Notes: a model not told the origin generated them from the letters alone. A stretch of DNA of 61,918 nt from Burkholderia sp. SRS-W-2-2016 (GCF_001931485.1 NZ_MSDV01000072.1:1-61918); one strand, 5' to 3'; counted from the first letter of the stretch, positions 35,352-43,946 are shown. A program made the numbers and translations.

Positions 35352-36591
35352 CGCTTTTCTCCTTGGCTTTTTCCTGGTCGGCCGGATGCAGGTACGGTAC
35401 CCAATCGAGAAATTCGACGTCCGCCAGTCCGAGCGGCCGCGTTGCGAAAAACAGCACGGCTCGCAAACCGTCCGTGTGCCAGCTCGAACCGTCGAGCGTG
35501 GTCCGCGGATGCGAGGCCGGCACGGGACCGACGCCGTACACGAAGCCGAGCCGCTCCAGCCCGCCCGAATACACCATGTCCTGCACGAGCAGGTTTCTGG
35601 CTTCGTCGACGTCCGCTTGCAGCGCGCCGCTCGCGGGCTCGCCGGACGTAAAGCGTCCGCCGACGGGCCGGCCGATCTGCGCGACGTAGACCGCCTGGCC
35701 GCGGAAACGGACCGGCGCGAGCCAGCCGCGTAGCCGGGTTGCCGGTGCGCCGACCGGCTCGCGCTTGCGCAGCACGATGTCGGGCTCGCGTCCGTACAGC
35801 CGCTGCGCGAAATCGAAGTCGTGCTTGTAGTTGTGGTAGCCGCGTCGGACGAAGGCCGCGCCGATGTTGTCGATTGGACCGACGAACACCGCATTGAGCG
35901 GATCGCCCGGCGCGGTTGCGCCGGCATCGGTCGCGCAACACGGCAGGCGTTCGAGGGCGGCTCTCAGGGAGTCGAGGTCGTCGTAGTCAGAGACCTCGGC
36001 ATCGGCATAGTGGAACAGCGTCTCGTGAAAGCGCGGATTGCCGGCATCGTCCGGCACCTGCAGAAAAAGCGAAAAGGCGATCAGCGTTCTGTCGGCAAAC
36101 AGATCGATGTTGCAGAGCTTCGTGCCGCGATCGGGGTTCGTGAACAGCAGTCCCGAGTGTGTCGCGCCGGCCGGAATCGGGTTTCTGAAACCGAGCTGGT
36201 CGAAGTACTCGTCCATCCGCGCGTTGGTTGCACCGCCGAGTAGCGAATGCATCGACCACGCTACTTCGCGCGGAGAGAAGTAGCGCGGATCGGTGCCCGT
36301 GCGCAGCAACCATAACGGCTGCGAACTCGTGTTGACGACCTCGATCCACACCGGCTGGATGCCGGCGGCATTCAGATCGGCGCCGAACATGCGCTTGCTG
36401 TCGTCGGAACCGAGCACTGCCGCGCTGACGCGCACATCGCGACCGCTTGCCGTTACCGCACGCGCGCGCAGCGGCGAAGCGTCGGTGCTAGCTGGACTTT
36501 GCCACGTCGAGCAGCCGGCCAGCGCGAAACACAGGCTCACCCAGCACACCGGGTATCCGACCAGACGATATACCCGCCGCGACGCATTCAT
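35338..36591 (-). CDS. LssY_C-like lipoprotein, paralogue 1
   Basis: A 417-residue lipoprotein (lipobox LAGCSTW, Cys near residue 27). The mature protein has the pattern I associate with the LssY C-terminal domain: PVWIEVVNTSSQPLWLL, FSPREVAW, DPLNAVFVG, then RLYGREPDIVLRKRE and LRGWLAPVRF, with VDEARNLLVQDMVYS near the end. It is clearly paralogous to the next upstream gene. A CC pair (LPCCATD) is conserved in both. Starts at ATG 36591, overlapping the neighbour's stop. Function unknown. Confidence 0.7.
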   Translation of the reverse strand: MNASRRVYRLVGYPVCWVSLCFALAGCSTWQSPASTDASPLRARAVTASGRDVRVSAAVLGSDDSKRMFGADLNAAGIQPVWIEVVNTSSQPLWLLRTGTDPRYFSPREVAWSMHSLLGGATNARMDEYFDQLGFRNPIPAGATHSGLLFTNPDRGTKLCNIDLFADRTLIAFSLFLQVPDDAGNPRFHETLFHYADAEVSDYDDLDSLRAALERLPCCATDAGATAPGDPLNAVFVGPIDNIGAAFVRRGYHNYKHDFDFAQRLYGREPDIVLRKREPVGAPATRLRGWLAPVRFRGQAVYVAQIGRPVGGRFTSGEPASGALQADVDEARNLLVQDMVYSGGLERLGFVYGVGPVPASHPRTTLDGSSWHTDGLRAVLFFATRPLGLADVEFLDWVPYLHPADQEKAKEKSDERR

Positions 36592-37868
36592 CGGTCGGCT
36601 CCCGCGCGAGAACTGTCGCGAGCAGCCGACGTGTGCCACGGGAAAAAGACGATGCCCGCCAGCGAGGTGGGCTTCTGGTCGAACACGAGCACCATCCGGT
36701 AGCCGTCGGTGTAGTAAGGGTCCGTCGTCAGGTTTTCGCGCGGCGCGTCCGGCGGTGCCACCGGGCCTCCCTTCACGAGGCCGAGCTTCATCAGGCTCTG
36801 CGAATACGCCATATCCTCGGTGAGCGCGCTGCGCGCCTCGTCCACATCCGGATCGATCTTGTGCGTCGTGAACGTCGGTGTGTGAATCGTGAGCCGAACG
36901 CCGATATCGCGGCTGATCTGACCGACCCAGACGGGTTTGCCGTGGTATCGAAACGGGCTTAGCCAGAGCCGCAGATGGTTGCGTTCGTGAATCGTGTCGC
37001 GGGCTTTCTGCAACGCGAGATCCTGCGGCCGTCCGAACAGGTAAAGGTCGCTGACCGGCGCGTTCACGTAGGGCTCTCCGGCCAGCGCCGCGCTCACCAT
37101 CCTCATGATGGCGCCCGTCCATTTTTCCTCTGTCGGCGTCCAGCCGCGCCGCACCAGCGCGGGGAACGCGTCGTCGAGGCCGCCCACGATCACCAGATTG
37201 AGCGGATCGCCGTTCTTCGTCCCGCCTTCATTGGAGGTGCAGCAGGGCAGTGCTTCGAGCGCGGTGCGCAATGCTTCGTCGTCCGTATAGTCGACGATCG
37301 ATTCGCGCGGATACAGCTCGCGCATGAACACTTCGCTGGTCTTGTAGTCGGCCTGGAAGCCGGGAACCGTCACGAACAGCGGCATCGTGAGCGCGCGCCG
37401 GCTCGCGACCAGATCCACCTGCACGACCTTGACCCCTTCGCGTAGCTGGGTCAGCACGAAGCCGGATGTGGTGCGCCCGGGCAATACCGGGTTATGGAAG
37501 GCCAGTTCGCGAAAGCGCGCGTCGGGTTCGGCGGCACGCTCACGGTGACCGTGCTGCGCAAATGCCTCGGCGACTTCCGACGCGGCGAAGAAATCCGGAT
37601 CGATTCCCGGCGACAGCAGGAAATAGCTGACGTCGGTGTCGTTGCGCACCTCGATCCAGACCGGCTGGACGCCCTTGCTGGCGAGCGCGACACCATAAGC
37701 GGCGGCACTCTCGTCCGATGAAAGCGCCGCCGCCGACACACGGATGCCGTTCTCGCTACGCGTGGCGGCGCGCGTTCTGTAGTCGGACGCGGGGGTCGTC
37801 GACGCAGGCGCGACGCATGCGGTAACGGCGCACGCAACGACCAATGCGCCAAGCGGCCGGGCAAACAT
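36588..37868 (-). CDS. LssY_C-like lipoprotein, paralogue 2
   Basis: A 426-residue lipoprotein (lipobox VTACVAP, Cys near 18), first of the three-gene operon. Compared with its paralogue: PVWIEVRNDTDVSYFLLSPG, DPDFFAASEVAEAF, DPLNLVIVGG, LFGRPQDLALQKAR, LRLWLSPFRYHGKPVWVGQI, SRDIG and HKIDPDVDEARSALTEDMAYS. These are the strongest LssY_C-like features in the window. In other proteins this domain is attached to membrane DedA/PAP2 parts; here it is a free lipoprotein. Confidence 0.72.
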   Translation of the reverse strand: MFARPLGALVVACAVTACVAPASTTPASDYRTRAATRSENGIRVSAAALSSDESAAAYGVALASKGVQPVWIEVRNDTDVSYFLLSPGIDPDFFAASEVAEAFAQHGHRERAAEPDARFRELAFHNPVLPGRTTSGFVLTQLREGVKVVQVDLVASRRALTMPLFVTVPGFQADYKTSEVFMRELYPRESIVDYTDDEALRTALEALPCCTSNEGGTKNGDPLNLVIVGGLDDAFPALVRRGWTPTEEKWTGAIMRMVSAALAGEPYVNAPVSDLYLFGRPQDLALQKARDTIHERNHLRLWLSPFRYHGKPVWVGQISRDIGVRLTIHTPTFTTHKIDPDVDEARSALTEDMAYSQSLMKLGLVKGGPVAPPDAPRENLTTDPYYTDGYRMVLVFDQKPTSLAGIVFFPWHTSAARDSSRAGADR

Positions 37869-37966
37869 GTGTTTCGTCCGAGTGCAACGCAGGTTCCGCT
37901 GCTGCGCACCGCAGCGATAGCGATCCGCTTTGCGATGGACACCGTGCGCTTTTTATACGGGTACGC

Positions 37967-38290
37967 CTATAGACATTTGCTCACCGAACCGGCGGCGGCA
38001 CCTCCCTCGCCCCGGAATCCGACCGACGAACCGGCGCCGTTCGGACGCACCAGCGCCGCCGCACCGCCGGGTGGCCGCTGGCCGGGTACATAGACGTTGA
38101 AAGAGCGGTCACCGGCGAGTTGATGCTCCATGTAGACCGTCTGCTGTGAGGCGTTTGCCCAACCCGTGGCGATGCAGCGCGCGACCGCGGCGGGCGGCTG
38201 CTGACTTTGGCCGATGGAGCTGCCTTGTTCTGGACCTGGGCTCGCGCACGCGGCGAGTGCCAACACGGAGACGAAAAAGGGATATTTCAT
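37967..38290 (-). CDS. Small lipoprotein of unknown function
   Basis: A 107-residue protein with signal MKYPFFVSVLALAACAS (lipobox LAAC, Cys15). The mature part holds CIATGWANASQQTVYMEHQL and NVYVPGQRPPGGAAALV, and a Gly-rich end with a final CL. Three Cys in total. A ribosome site (GAGGAGGTAA) precedes the ATG. It lies about 100 nt upstream of the three-lipoprotein operon on the same strand and may belong to it. Confidence 0.65.
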   Translation of the reverse strand: MKYPFFVSVLALAACASPGPEQGSSIGQSQQPPAAVARCIATGWANASQQTVYMEHQLAGDRSFNVYVPGQRPPGGAAALVRPNGAGSSVGFRGEGGAAAGSVSKCL

Positions 38291-38400
38291 TTCGGTATTA
38301 CCTCCTCGATCTGTTCGTCGCGACGCAATGAACCCGCTTAATACACCCCCATTGTCCGTACCGTTGAAAGAGTTCCGATTTCTAATTCGTTAAACGGTTA

Positions 38401-38416
38401 GTTTCGCTCACGAAAC
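38401..38416. promoter_or_regulatory. Inverted repeat GTTTCG-N4-CGAAAC
   Basis: A perfect 6-bp inverted repeat with a 4-bp spacer, 243 nt upstream of the SYLF gene and close to the shared 34-nt element. Candidate operator. Confidence 0.4.
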
Positions 38417-38436
38417 GCATACCGTTCGAGCCCGCT

Positions 38437-38470
38437 TTGCAATATAGGCAGTAAGCAGATGATTTTCCAC
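38437..38470 (+). promoter_or_regulatory. 34-nt element shared with 33504-33537
   Basis: TTGCAATATAG.CAGTA...TGATTTTCCAC; see the matching element upstream of the GNAT gene. It lies 188 nt before the SYLF start. Same orientation relative to the downstream gene in both cases. Confidence 0.55.
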
Positions 38471-38658
38471 ACCGCGTTTTGACACGCGGCGGCGCTATCG
38501 CGCGAACTGTTCGTTGCAGCCTGGGTTTTGTCATTTATTTGCGCGGCCGGACCGATACGATTGTTTGCGCACGATCAGCAATACCGCGCTCAGTCGCGGA
38601 TGGTAGGCGAATACTCCACGGCAGTGTTTGAATGCGACCAATTCATGGAGAACATGTG

Positions 38659-39222
38659 ATGCTCAAACGTCTGATGTTGATGCTCGCAATCCTGCTGTTA
38701 TTGCCTGTTTCCGTCGCGCGGGCCGACGAATATACGGAGACACTCAAGCTATTCAAGAATGCGGGAGAAAGCGGCACGTTTCTGCAAAGTGCCTATGCGT
38801 ACGCAGTGTTTCCGAAGATCGCCAAGGGAGGAGCCGGGATCGGAGGCGCGCGCGGCAAGGGCCGCGTCTATGAGCAAGGAAACTATATCGGCGATGCGAC
38901 GATGACTCAGCTCACCGTCGGCCTGCAACTGGGTGGCCAGGTGTACAGCGAACTCATTCTGTTCGAGGACGAACGGGCGCTCAAGGAATTCACCGACGGC
39001 AACTTCGAACTCGGCGCGGATGCCAATGCGATCGCGATCACCGCGGCCGCGGGCGCAAAGACGGGCTCGACCGGCACGTCCGCCAATGTCAGCGGCGGCA
39101 AGAACGACGCCAAAACGGCGGGCGTCTACCGGAAAGGCATGGCGGTCTTTACCGTGGCCAAGGGTGGGCTGATGTACGAGGCAAGTGTCGGCGGTCAGAA
39201 GTTCTCCTATAAGCCGAAGTAA
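38659..39222 (+). CDS. SYLF (Ysc84-type) lipid-binding exported protein
   Basis: A 187-residue protein starting at ATG 38659, 8 bases after GGAG. The signal peptide ends VARA (about residue 22). The mature part matches the SYLF/YSC84 family: YAVFPKIAKGGAGIGGARGK, GRVYEQGNYIGDATMTQLTV, QLGGQVYSELILF and a closing VAKGGLMYEASVGGQKF. Such proteins bind lipid in eukaryotes; bacterial members are periplasmic or envelope proteins of unknown role. Confidence 0.85.
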   Translation: MLKRLMLMLAILLLLPVSVARADEYTETLKLFKNAGESGTFLQSAYAYAVFPKIAKGGAGIGGARGKGRVYEQGNYIGDATMTQLTVGLQLGGQVYSELILFEDERALKEFTDGNFELGADANAIAITAAAGAKTGSTGTSANVSGGKNDAKTAGVYRKGMAVFTVAKGGLMYEASVGGQKFSYKPK

Positions 39223-39230
39223 TCTCCACC

Positions 39231-39268
39231 GCACGCAGCGCGGGCTCCCAGCCGGGAACGCTGCGTGC
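39231..39268. terminator. Strong hairpin between SYLF and FdhF-like genes
   Basis: GCACGCAGCG (39231-39240) pairs perfectly with CGCTGCGTGC (39259-39268), and the loop can pair further (GGGCT/AGCC). There is no T run, so it is not a standard intrinsic terminator, but it could stop transcription with Rho or stabilise the 3' end. Confidence 0.5.
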
Positions 39269-39315
39269 TGATCCATCACGTCGTGATATGTATGTAATCG
39301 ACGAAGGGTGGATCC

Positions 39316-41607
39316 ATGAGCAAACAGCAAAAGAGCGACGCGTATCCGTATGCGTCGGGCGGGTGGGGCTCGCTGAAAGCGGTCACGTCGATCCTGCTGC
39401 AGGAGAAAGTGCCGCTCGCGAATAGCCAGGTGCTGATGCGGCAGAACAAGCCGGACGGCTTCATGTGCGTGAGCTGTTCGTGGGCCAAACCGGCCGATCC
39501 GCACACTTTCGAGTTCTGCGAAAGCGGCGCGAAAGCCACCGCGTGGGATCTCACCGCGAAACGCGTGACGCCCGACTTCTTCGAAGTCCATACGGTCAGC
39601 GAGCTGGCGACATGGCACGACCACGATCTCGAGGACGCGGGCCGCCTGACCGAGCCGATGCGCTACGACCCGGCCACGGACCGCTATGTGCCGATAGCGT
39701 GGGAGCAGGCGTTCGCGGAAATCGGCGCCGAGCTGCGCGGCTTCGATCCGGCCAGCGTGGTGTTCTACACGTCGGGGCGCGCGTCGCTGGAAACCTCGTA
39801 CATGCTGCAGCTGTTCGCGCGTATGTACGGCAACAACAATCTGCCCGACAGTTCGAACATGTGCCACGAAAGCACGGCGGTCGGGCTGAAGGAAGCGATC
39901 GGCGTCGGTGTCGGCACGGTCATGCTGGAGGACTTCGAGAAGACCGATCTGATGTTCTTCTTCGGCCAGAACGTCGGCACCAACAGCCCGCGCATGCTGC
40001 ATCACCTGCAGGACGCGCGCAAACGCGGCGTGCCGATCATCACGTTCAATCCGCTGCGCGAGCCGGGGCTGCTGCACTTCGCGAACCCGCAGTCGGCGGT
40101 CGATATGCTGACGCCGCACGATACGCAGATCAGCACTCAGTACCACCAGGTTAAGACCGGCGGCGACACTGCCGCGCTTCTCGGCATCTGCAAGCTGGTG
40201 ATCGAGGCCGACGATCGCGCGCTCAGCGCGGGCGCGCCGCGGGTGGTCGATAGCGAGTTCATCCGCGAGCATACGAATGGCTATGAGAGCTTCGCGCAGT
40301 ACGCGCGCGATGCGAGCTGGGACGATATCGAACGCGTCAGCGGCTTGCCGCGCGCGGCGCTGCAGGAGGCCGCCGACGAATACGTGAAGGCCAATGCGGT
40401 GACCGCCCATTACGGGATGGGACTCACCCAGCACCGGATGGGCGTGCAGAACGTGCGGATGCTGGTCAACCTGCTGCTGTTGCGCGGCAATGTCGGCAAG
40501 CCGGGCGCGGGGCCGTCGCCGATTCGCGGGCACTCGAACGTGCAGGGACAGCGCACGGTCGGCATCACCGAAAAGCCCGAACTTGCGCCGCTGGATCAGC
40601 TAGCCAGACAGTTCCTGTTCGAACCGCCGCGCGAGAAGGGGATGAATACTGTCGAAGCGTTCGAGGCGCTGCTGGACGGCAAGCTGAACGCAATCGTCAA
40701 CCTCGGCGGCAACCTCGTGCGCTCGGTGCCCGACCGCTACCGGATCGAGCCCGCATGGTCGGCACTGCCGCTGACCGTCAATATCACCACCAAACTCAAT
40801 CGCAGCCAGCTGTTGCCCGGCAAGCGCTCGTACATGCTGCCGTGTCTGAGTCGCATCGAGATCGACCGGCAGGCGGGCGGCGAGCAGGCGGTGTCGATGG
40901 AAGACAGCACCGCGTGTTTTCATGGTTCGCACGGCGTGGTCGAACCGGCCGCGCCGACCCTCCGCTCGGAGCCGTTCATCGTCGCCGGGATCGCGAAGGC
41001 GACGCTCGGCGAGCGCTCGACCGTCGACTGGGACGCGTGGCGCGACGACTACACGCGGGTACGCGTCGAAATGGGCAAGACGTGGCCGGAGATGTTCGAG
41101 GACTTCGAGACGCGCATGTGGAAACCGGGCGGCGTGGTGCGGCCGCTGCCGGCGCGCGAGCGCACCTGGAAAACGAAAAGCGGCAAGGCCGAATTCATGG
41201 TGCCCGAGGCGCTCGGCGAAGACCCGGACATGCCCGAGCGCGAGCCCGGTTCCCTGCGGCTGATGACGCTGCGCAGCGACGGCCAGTTCAACACGACGAT
41301 CTACAACCTCGACGACCGCTTCCGCGGCGTGAAGGGCTCGCGGATGGTCGTGCTGATGAACCCCGCCGATATGGCAAAACGCGGACTCGCGGCGGGCGAC
41401 CGGATCGCCCTCGAAACGATTGCCGACGACGGCGTCGAGCGTCGCGTTGACGGCTTTAGCGTGATGTCGTTCGACGTGCCCGAGGGGTGCATCGGCGGCT
41501 TTTACCCCGAGTGCAATCCGCTGCTGCCGTTATGGCATTACGCGAAGGAGAGCAAGGTGCCGGGCGCGAAGTCGATTCCGGTGCGCGTGACCGCGTCCGC
41601 TCGCTGA
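39316..41607 (+). CDS. FdhF/YdeP-family molybdopterin oxidoreductase
   Basis: A 763-residue enzyme of the formate-dehydrogenase-like branch. The N-terminus has CVSCSW (Cys51, Cys54) and Cys68 instead of a full four-Cys cluster motif. SSNMCHESTAVGL near 190 is the usual cofactor-site region, and HRMGVQNVRMLVNLLLLRGN, VGKPGAGPSPIRGHSNVQG and a C-terminal MoCo-dinucleotide domain (LRLMTLRSDGQFNTTIYNLD) follow. YdeP in E. coli is linked to acid resistance; substrate unknown. No electron-transfer partner is encoded next to it. Confidence 0.87.
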   Translation: MSKQQKSDAYPYASGGWGSLKAVTSILLQEKVPLANSQVLMRQNKPDGFMCVSCSWAKPADPHTFEFCESGAKATAWDLTAKRVTPDFFEVHTVSELATWHDHDLEDAGRLTEPMRYDPATDRYVPIAWEQAFAEIGAELRGFDPASVVFYTSGRASLETSYMLQLFARMYGNNNLPDSSNMCHESTAVGLKEAIGVGVGTVMLEDFEKTDLMFFFGQNVGTNSPRMLHHLQDARKRGVPIITFNPLREPGLLHFANPQSAVDMLTPHDTQISTQYHQVKTGGDTAALLGICKLVIEADDRALSAGAPRVVDSEFIREHTNGYESFAQYARDASWDDIERVSGLPRAALQEAADEYVKANAVTAHYGMGLTQHRMGVQNVRMLVNLLLLRGNVGKPGAGPSPIRGHSNVQGQRTVGITEKPELAPLDQLARQFLFEPPREKGMNTVEAFEALLDGKLNAIVNLGGNLVRSVPDRYRIEPAWSALPLTVNITTKLNRSQLLPGKRSYMLPCLSRIEIDRQAGGEQAVSMEDSTACFHGSHGVVEPAAPTLRSEPFIVAGIAKATLGERSTVDWDAWRDDYTRVRVEMGKTWPEMFEDFETRMWKPGGVVRPLPARERTWKTKSGKAEFMVPEALGEDPDMPEREPGSLRLMTLRSDGQFNTTIYNLDDRFRGVKGSRMVVLMNPADMAKRGLAAGDRIALETIADDGVERRVDGFSVMSFDVPEGCIGGFYPECNPLLPLWHYAKESKVPGAKSIPVRVTASAR

Positions 41608-41904
41608 GTAGGTATCCGCATCCGCTCGCTGAGCGCGGCGCGCGAACTCCCCGCTGTCCATTAGCCGGCATTTACGGACAGTTCGCGCTGTCCCGCCTTG
41701 TTTCTATACTGCGTCGTCCCCGCGAATTTCGGGGACAGCGTTTCTCCGGAAGCGCTCATGGCGATCGTGCCGCGTGCCGGCTAGCCGCTCTTTTCCCTCC
41801 GGCCCCGCGCCGGACGAAGCGCGCCCGGCGCGGGTGCAAGCCGGAACCTAGGTCGCGGTGAGGTCATTCGAACGCAGTGAAAAACTTGCCCGGTGAGGGA
41901 GACG
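41608..41904. promoter_or_regulatory. Intergenic region with several inverted repeats
   Basis: Contains TTACGGACA at 41672, GGACAG-N6-CTGTCC at 41676-41693 and GTCCCCG-N7-CGGGGAC at 41716-41736. The last could be a terminator stem for the FdhF-like gene, the first two operator-like. No gene seen. Confidence 0.45.
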
Positions 41905-42165
41905 ATGTCGGTACGCATAGAAGATGTGCTCGCGGATGCGATCAGCGTGAGCAGCGAGATCAGGGTGCGCAGCGCGGCCCTCGTCAGGATGGAACAGCGC
42001 CTCGGTGACGGCGACGAGCCGTTGTTGCGCGAGGCGCTCGCCACGCTTCGGCGCGAGTTGACGCTGCTGCAGCGGCACAAGGGCGAATTGATGCAGCGGT
42101 TGCAGGTGCTCGAAACCGGTCTCGACAACTTCCCGCCGCCCGGTCATCAACTGCCGACCCCGTAA
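41905..42165 (+). CDS. Small coiled-coil protein, unknown function
   Basis: An 86-residue protein; start at ATG 41905 with GAGGGAGA just upstream. It is nearly all helical and charged: SSEIRVRSAALVRMEQRLGD, EALATLRRELTLLQRHKGEL, MQRLQVLETGLDN, with leucines at heptad spacing, then a Pro-rich end. No signal or membrane segment. Not recognised. Confidence 0.55.
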   Translation: MSVRIEDVLADAISVSSEIRVRSAALVRMEQRLGDGDEPLLREALATLRRELTLLQRHKGELMQRLQVLETGLDNFPPPGHQLPTP

Positions 42166-42335
42166 ATGAGGGCCTCGCACAGGCCCATCTCACGGGAGCC
42201 TTCGGCCTCTCCGAACTGGCTATCACGCTGACCCACGCGCTGTATAACGGCAGTTATATCGACGCCGATCACGGCTGCTTATCTCACGTACTAGGTATGG
42301 AAAGCGATTGCGCTCGACCCGTAATTCATGCGTGA
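42162..42335 (+). other. Coding-like remnant without a start codon
   Basis: An open frame reads NEGLAQAHLTGAFGLSELAI, TLTHALYNGSYIDADHGCL and then runs to TGA at 42333. Codons have strong host-like third-base bias, but there is no ATG/GTG/TTG in frame at its start and it overlaps the previous stop. Probably the tail of a lost gene. The rest of the gap to 42474 shows no gene. Confidence 0.25.
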
Positions 42336-42474
42336 ATTCCGTGAGCCGTGCGCGCGCTTATTGGCATTTGCAGGTTGGTATTTGCAAGTTGGCCGCCCGG
42401 GAACGCTCGTTGCGAACTATTCACGATGGTCCTGACCTCGACAGTTAGTTAGCCACCTTGAATAGGAGAACGAG

Positions 42475-42597
42475 ATGAGTACCGAGAAGGACACGAATCG
42501 GCAACCGGCCAACCCCGCGCAACCGGCCCGGGAAAGCGGACAGCAACAGCAGAATCAGAAACCGCCGCAGCACCAGGGCGGCCAGCGGCAGCCGTGA
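42475..42597 (+). CDS. Very small Gln/Pro-rich hydrophilic protein (40 aa)
   Basis: MSTEKDTNRQPANPAQPARE, then a tail of Gln, Asn, Pro and Gly ending QRQP. A good ribosome site (AATAGGAGAA) precedes the ATG. The composition (no hydrophobic core, no Cys) is that of a disordered stress-type peptide. Short but convincing because of the ribosome site. Confidence 0.5.
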   Translation: MSTEKDTNRQPANPAQPARESGQQQQNQKPPQHQGGQRQP

Positions 42598-42637
42598 GCG
42601 CCGCGCATCGCGGATTGCGACTACGTGAAAGGGCGAC

Positions 42638-43222
42638 GTGGAAAAAGTACATATTTATCTATTCGGCGCAGACGATCCCGTGCGCCGCGAGCAGGCTTTG
42701 ATCCGTCTCGACAAGGCCGGTTATATGGTCACGCTCGCGCGCCTCGCGAACGAAGATGTGCCGACCTATCTGCCGGCGCGCGAGCGGCCGGAACTGCAGA
42801 GCCTGATTCGCCGGCTCGCGCCGCGCGACACGCTGGTGGTACTCGAACTGGCCGCGCTCGGCTGCAACGCGCGCGACATCCTCGCCACCGTGATGCAGTG
42901 CCGGAAGGCGGCCGTCTCGCTGAAATGCGTCGAGGTAGGCCATACCGATCTCGCGGGTCGGCCGGAGCCGTCGGCGGTGAAGGCGTTGCGCGCGCTGGTG
43001 CGGCTCGATGCGACCTGCCGCAGCCTGCGCAGCCGCGACAGCCTCGCGGCCGTGCGCGCGAACGGCAAGCACACCGGCAGACCGCCGTCGCTGTCCGAAC
43101 AGCAGCGTGAGCGCGTGCTGCAATCGCTCGGACGTGGCCAGTCGGTCAGTGAAGTTGCGCGCCGCTTCGGCACGTCGCGCCAGACCGTGATGCGGATTCG
43201 CGGCGATACGCAACCCGCGTAA
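42638..43222 (+). CDS. Resolvase-like DNA-binding protein lacking the catalytic serine
   Basis: A 194-residue protein started at GTG 42638. The layout is that of a small serine recombinase: an N-terminal resolvase-like fold (residues 1-130; ERPELQSLIRRL, RDTLVVLELAALG, ARDILATVMQC) and a C-terminal Hin-type helix-turn-helix (KHTGRPPSLSEQQRERVLQS, VSEVARRFGTSRQTVMRI). At the N-terminus the usual Y-x-R-x-S is replaced by IYLFGADDP, so Ser and nearby Arg are missing. It cannot be a normal recombinase and is more likely a regulator. Confidence 0.7.
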   Translation: MEKVHIYLFGADDPVRREQALIRLDKAGYMVTLARLANEDVPTYLPARERPELQSLIRRLAPRDTLVVLELAALGCNARDILATVMQCRKAAVSLKCVEVGHTDLAGRPEPSAVKALRALVRLDATCRSLRSRDSLAAVRANGKHTGRPPSLSEQQRERVLQSLGRGQSVSEVARRFGTSRQTVMRIRGDTQPA

Positions 43223-43285
43223 TTTCCGTTGATATTCCCGCGATGGCGTCCGCATAGCAACGCGCGCGCCAACCCGTCCGCCTAT

Positions 43286-43309
43286 GTCCGTAACGCTGCC
43301 GTTACGGAC
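43286..43309. promoter_or_regulatory. Perfect 10-bp inverted repeat GTCCGTAACG-N4-CGTTACGGAC
   Basis: A 24-bp symmetrical site between the resolvase-like gene and the 85-residue gene. No T run follows, so it is more operator-like than terminator-like; a second short palindrome (AAGCAT-G-ATGCTT) lies immediately downstream. Its half-site TGTCCGTAA recurs in other gaps of the window. Confidence 0.55.
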
Positions 43310-43414
43310 GAAGCATGATGCTTTGCAGTGAAAGCTGGTCGGACTAATCTCAACGCACGCCTGTCGATTGCCATCTGACCGGAACGAGGCGCGGCGTGTC
43401 GCCGTGTTGCAGCC

Positions 43415-43672
43415 GTGAAAGTGAAACGTCTGACTGTCTATGCGAGCCCCGGATCGCTACGCGTGATTGCAGTCTGGAAAAGTCTGATCGAACAGCGAGC
43501 CCAGGTATGCGGCTGGTCCGCGCATGTGAACTGCACGGGCGGACGCGAATCGCTGAGCGTGGATCTGGTCGATTGCCCGCCCGATCGTCTCGCGGTGATT
43601 TCGGCCGCGTTGAGCGGCGGACCGATGACCGTGCTGATGAGCGACACCGAGTCGCCGATCCGGCGCGTGTAG
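43415..43672 (+). CDS. Small hypothetical protein (85 aa)
   Basis: Started at GTG 43415; no strong ribosome site. It reads KVKRLTVYASPGSLRVIAVW, KSLIEQRAQVCGWSAHVNC and SLSVDLVDCPPDRLAVISAAL, a beta-alpha-beta-like pattern with three Cys. Codon use is host-like. Not recognised. Confidence 0.45.
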   Translation: MKVKRLTVYASPGSLRVIAVWKSLIEQRAQVCGWSAHVNCTGGRESLSVDLVDCPPDRLAVISAALSGGPMTVLMSDTESPIRRV

Positions 43673-43800
43673 GCGCACGAAGTAGCCGGTTGCCGATGGC
43701 GGCGCCGCTTCGCGCGCCGCTGAAACGCTTATAGAAATGCCATTGCCCGTTCGCCCTTCGCGGCATGGCTTTTGAGCGGCCTCCGCGGCACTGCTCCCCA

Positions 43801-43828
43801 AGCGGCCCTTTGTGGCCGCTCTTTTTTT
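43801..43828 (+). terminator. Intrinsic terminator
   Basis: AGCGGCC-N6-GGCCGCT stem (43801-43820) followed by CTTTTTTT. It reads on the plus strand after the 85-residue gene and lies in the 274-base gap before the convergent glycosyltransferase. Nothing else is visible in that gap. Confidence 0.85.
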
Positions 43829-43946
43829 CCGTAGCCGCAAGTGAAGTAGTTGGCTCCCACCCGAGCAACTCGCGCGCGCAACACGACGCAACACGACGAT
43901 ACGACGATCCAGCGCGCCGCGAGCGCCGCCGGCAGCGACGATGCAG

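Larger units (their letters stand above)
38291..38658. other. Promoter-rich intergenic region before SYLF gene
   Basis: 368 bases between divergent genes. It holds TGTCCGTA at 38353, a perfect inverted repeat GTTTCG-CTCA-CGAAAC at 38401-38416, and the 34-nt element at 38437-38470. No gene seen. The concentration of symmetrical and repeated sites suggests tight control of one or both neighbours. Confidence 0.5.

Noticed and set aside
42638..43222. Evidence of an active transposon or integron.
   Set aside because: The resolvase-like protein lacks catalytic residues and there are no terminal repeats, transposase or att-like sites around it.
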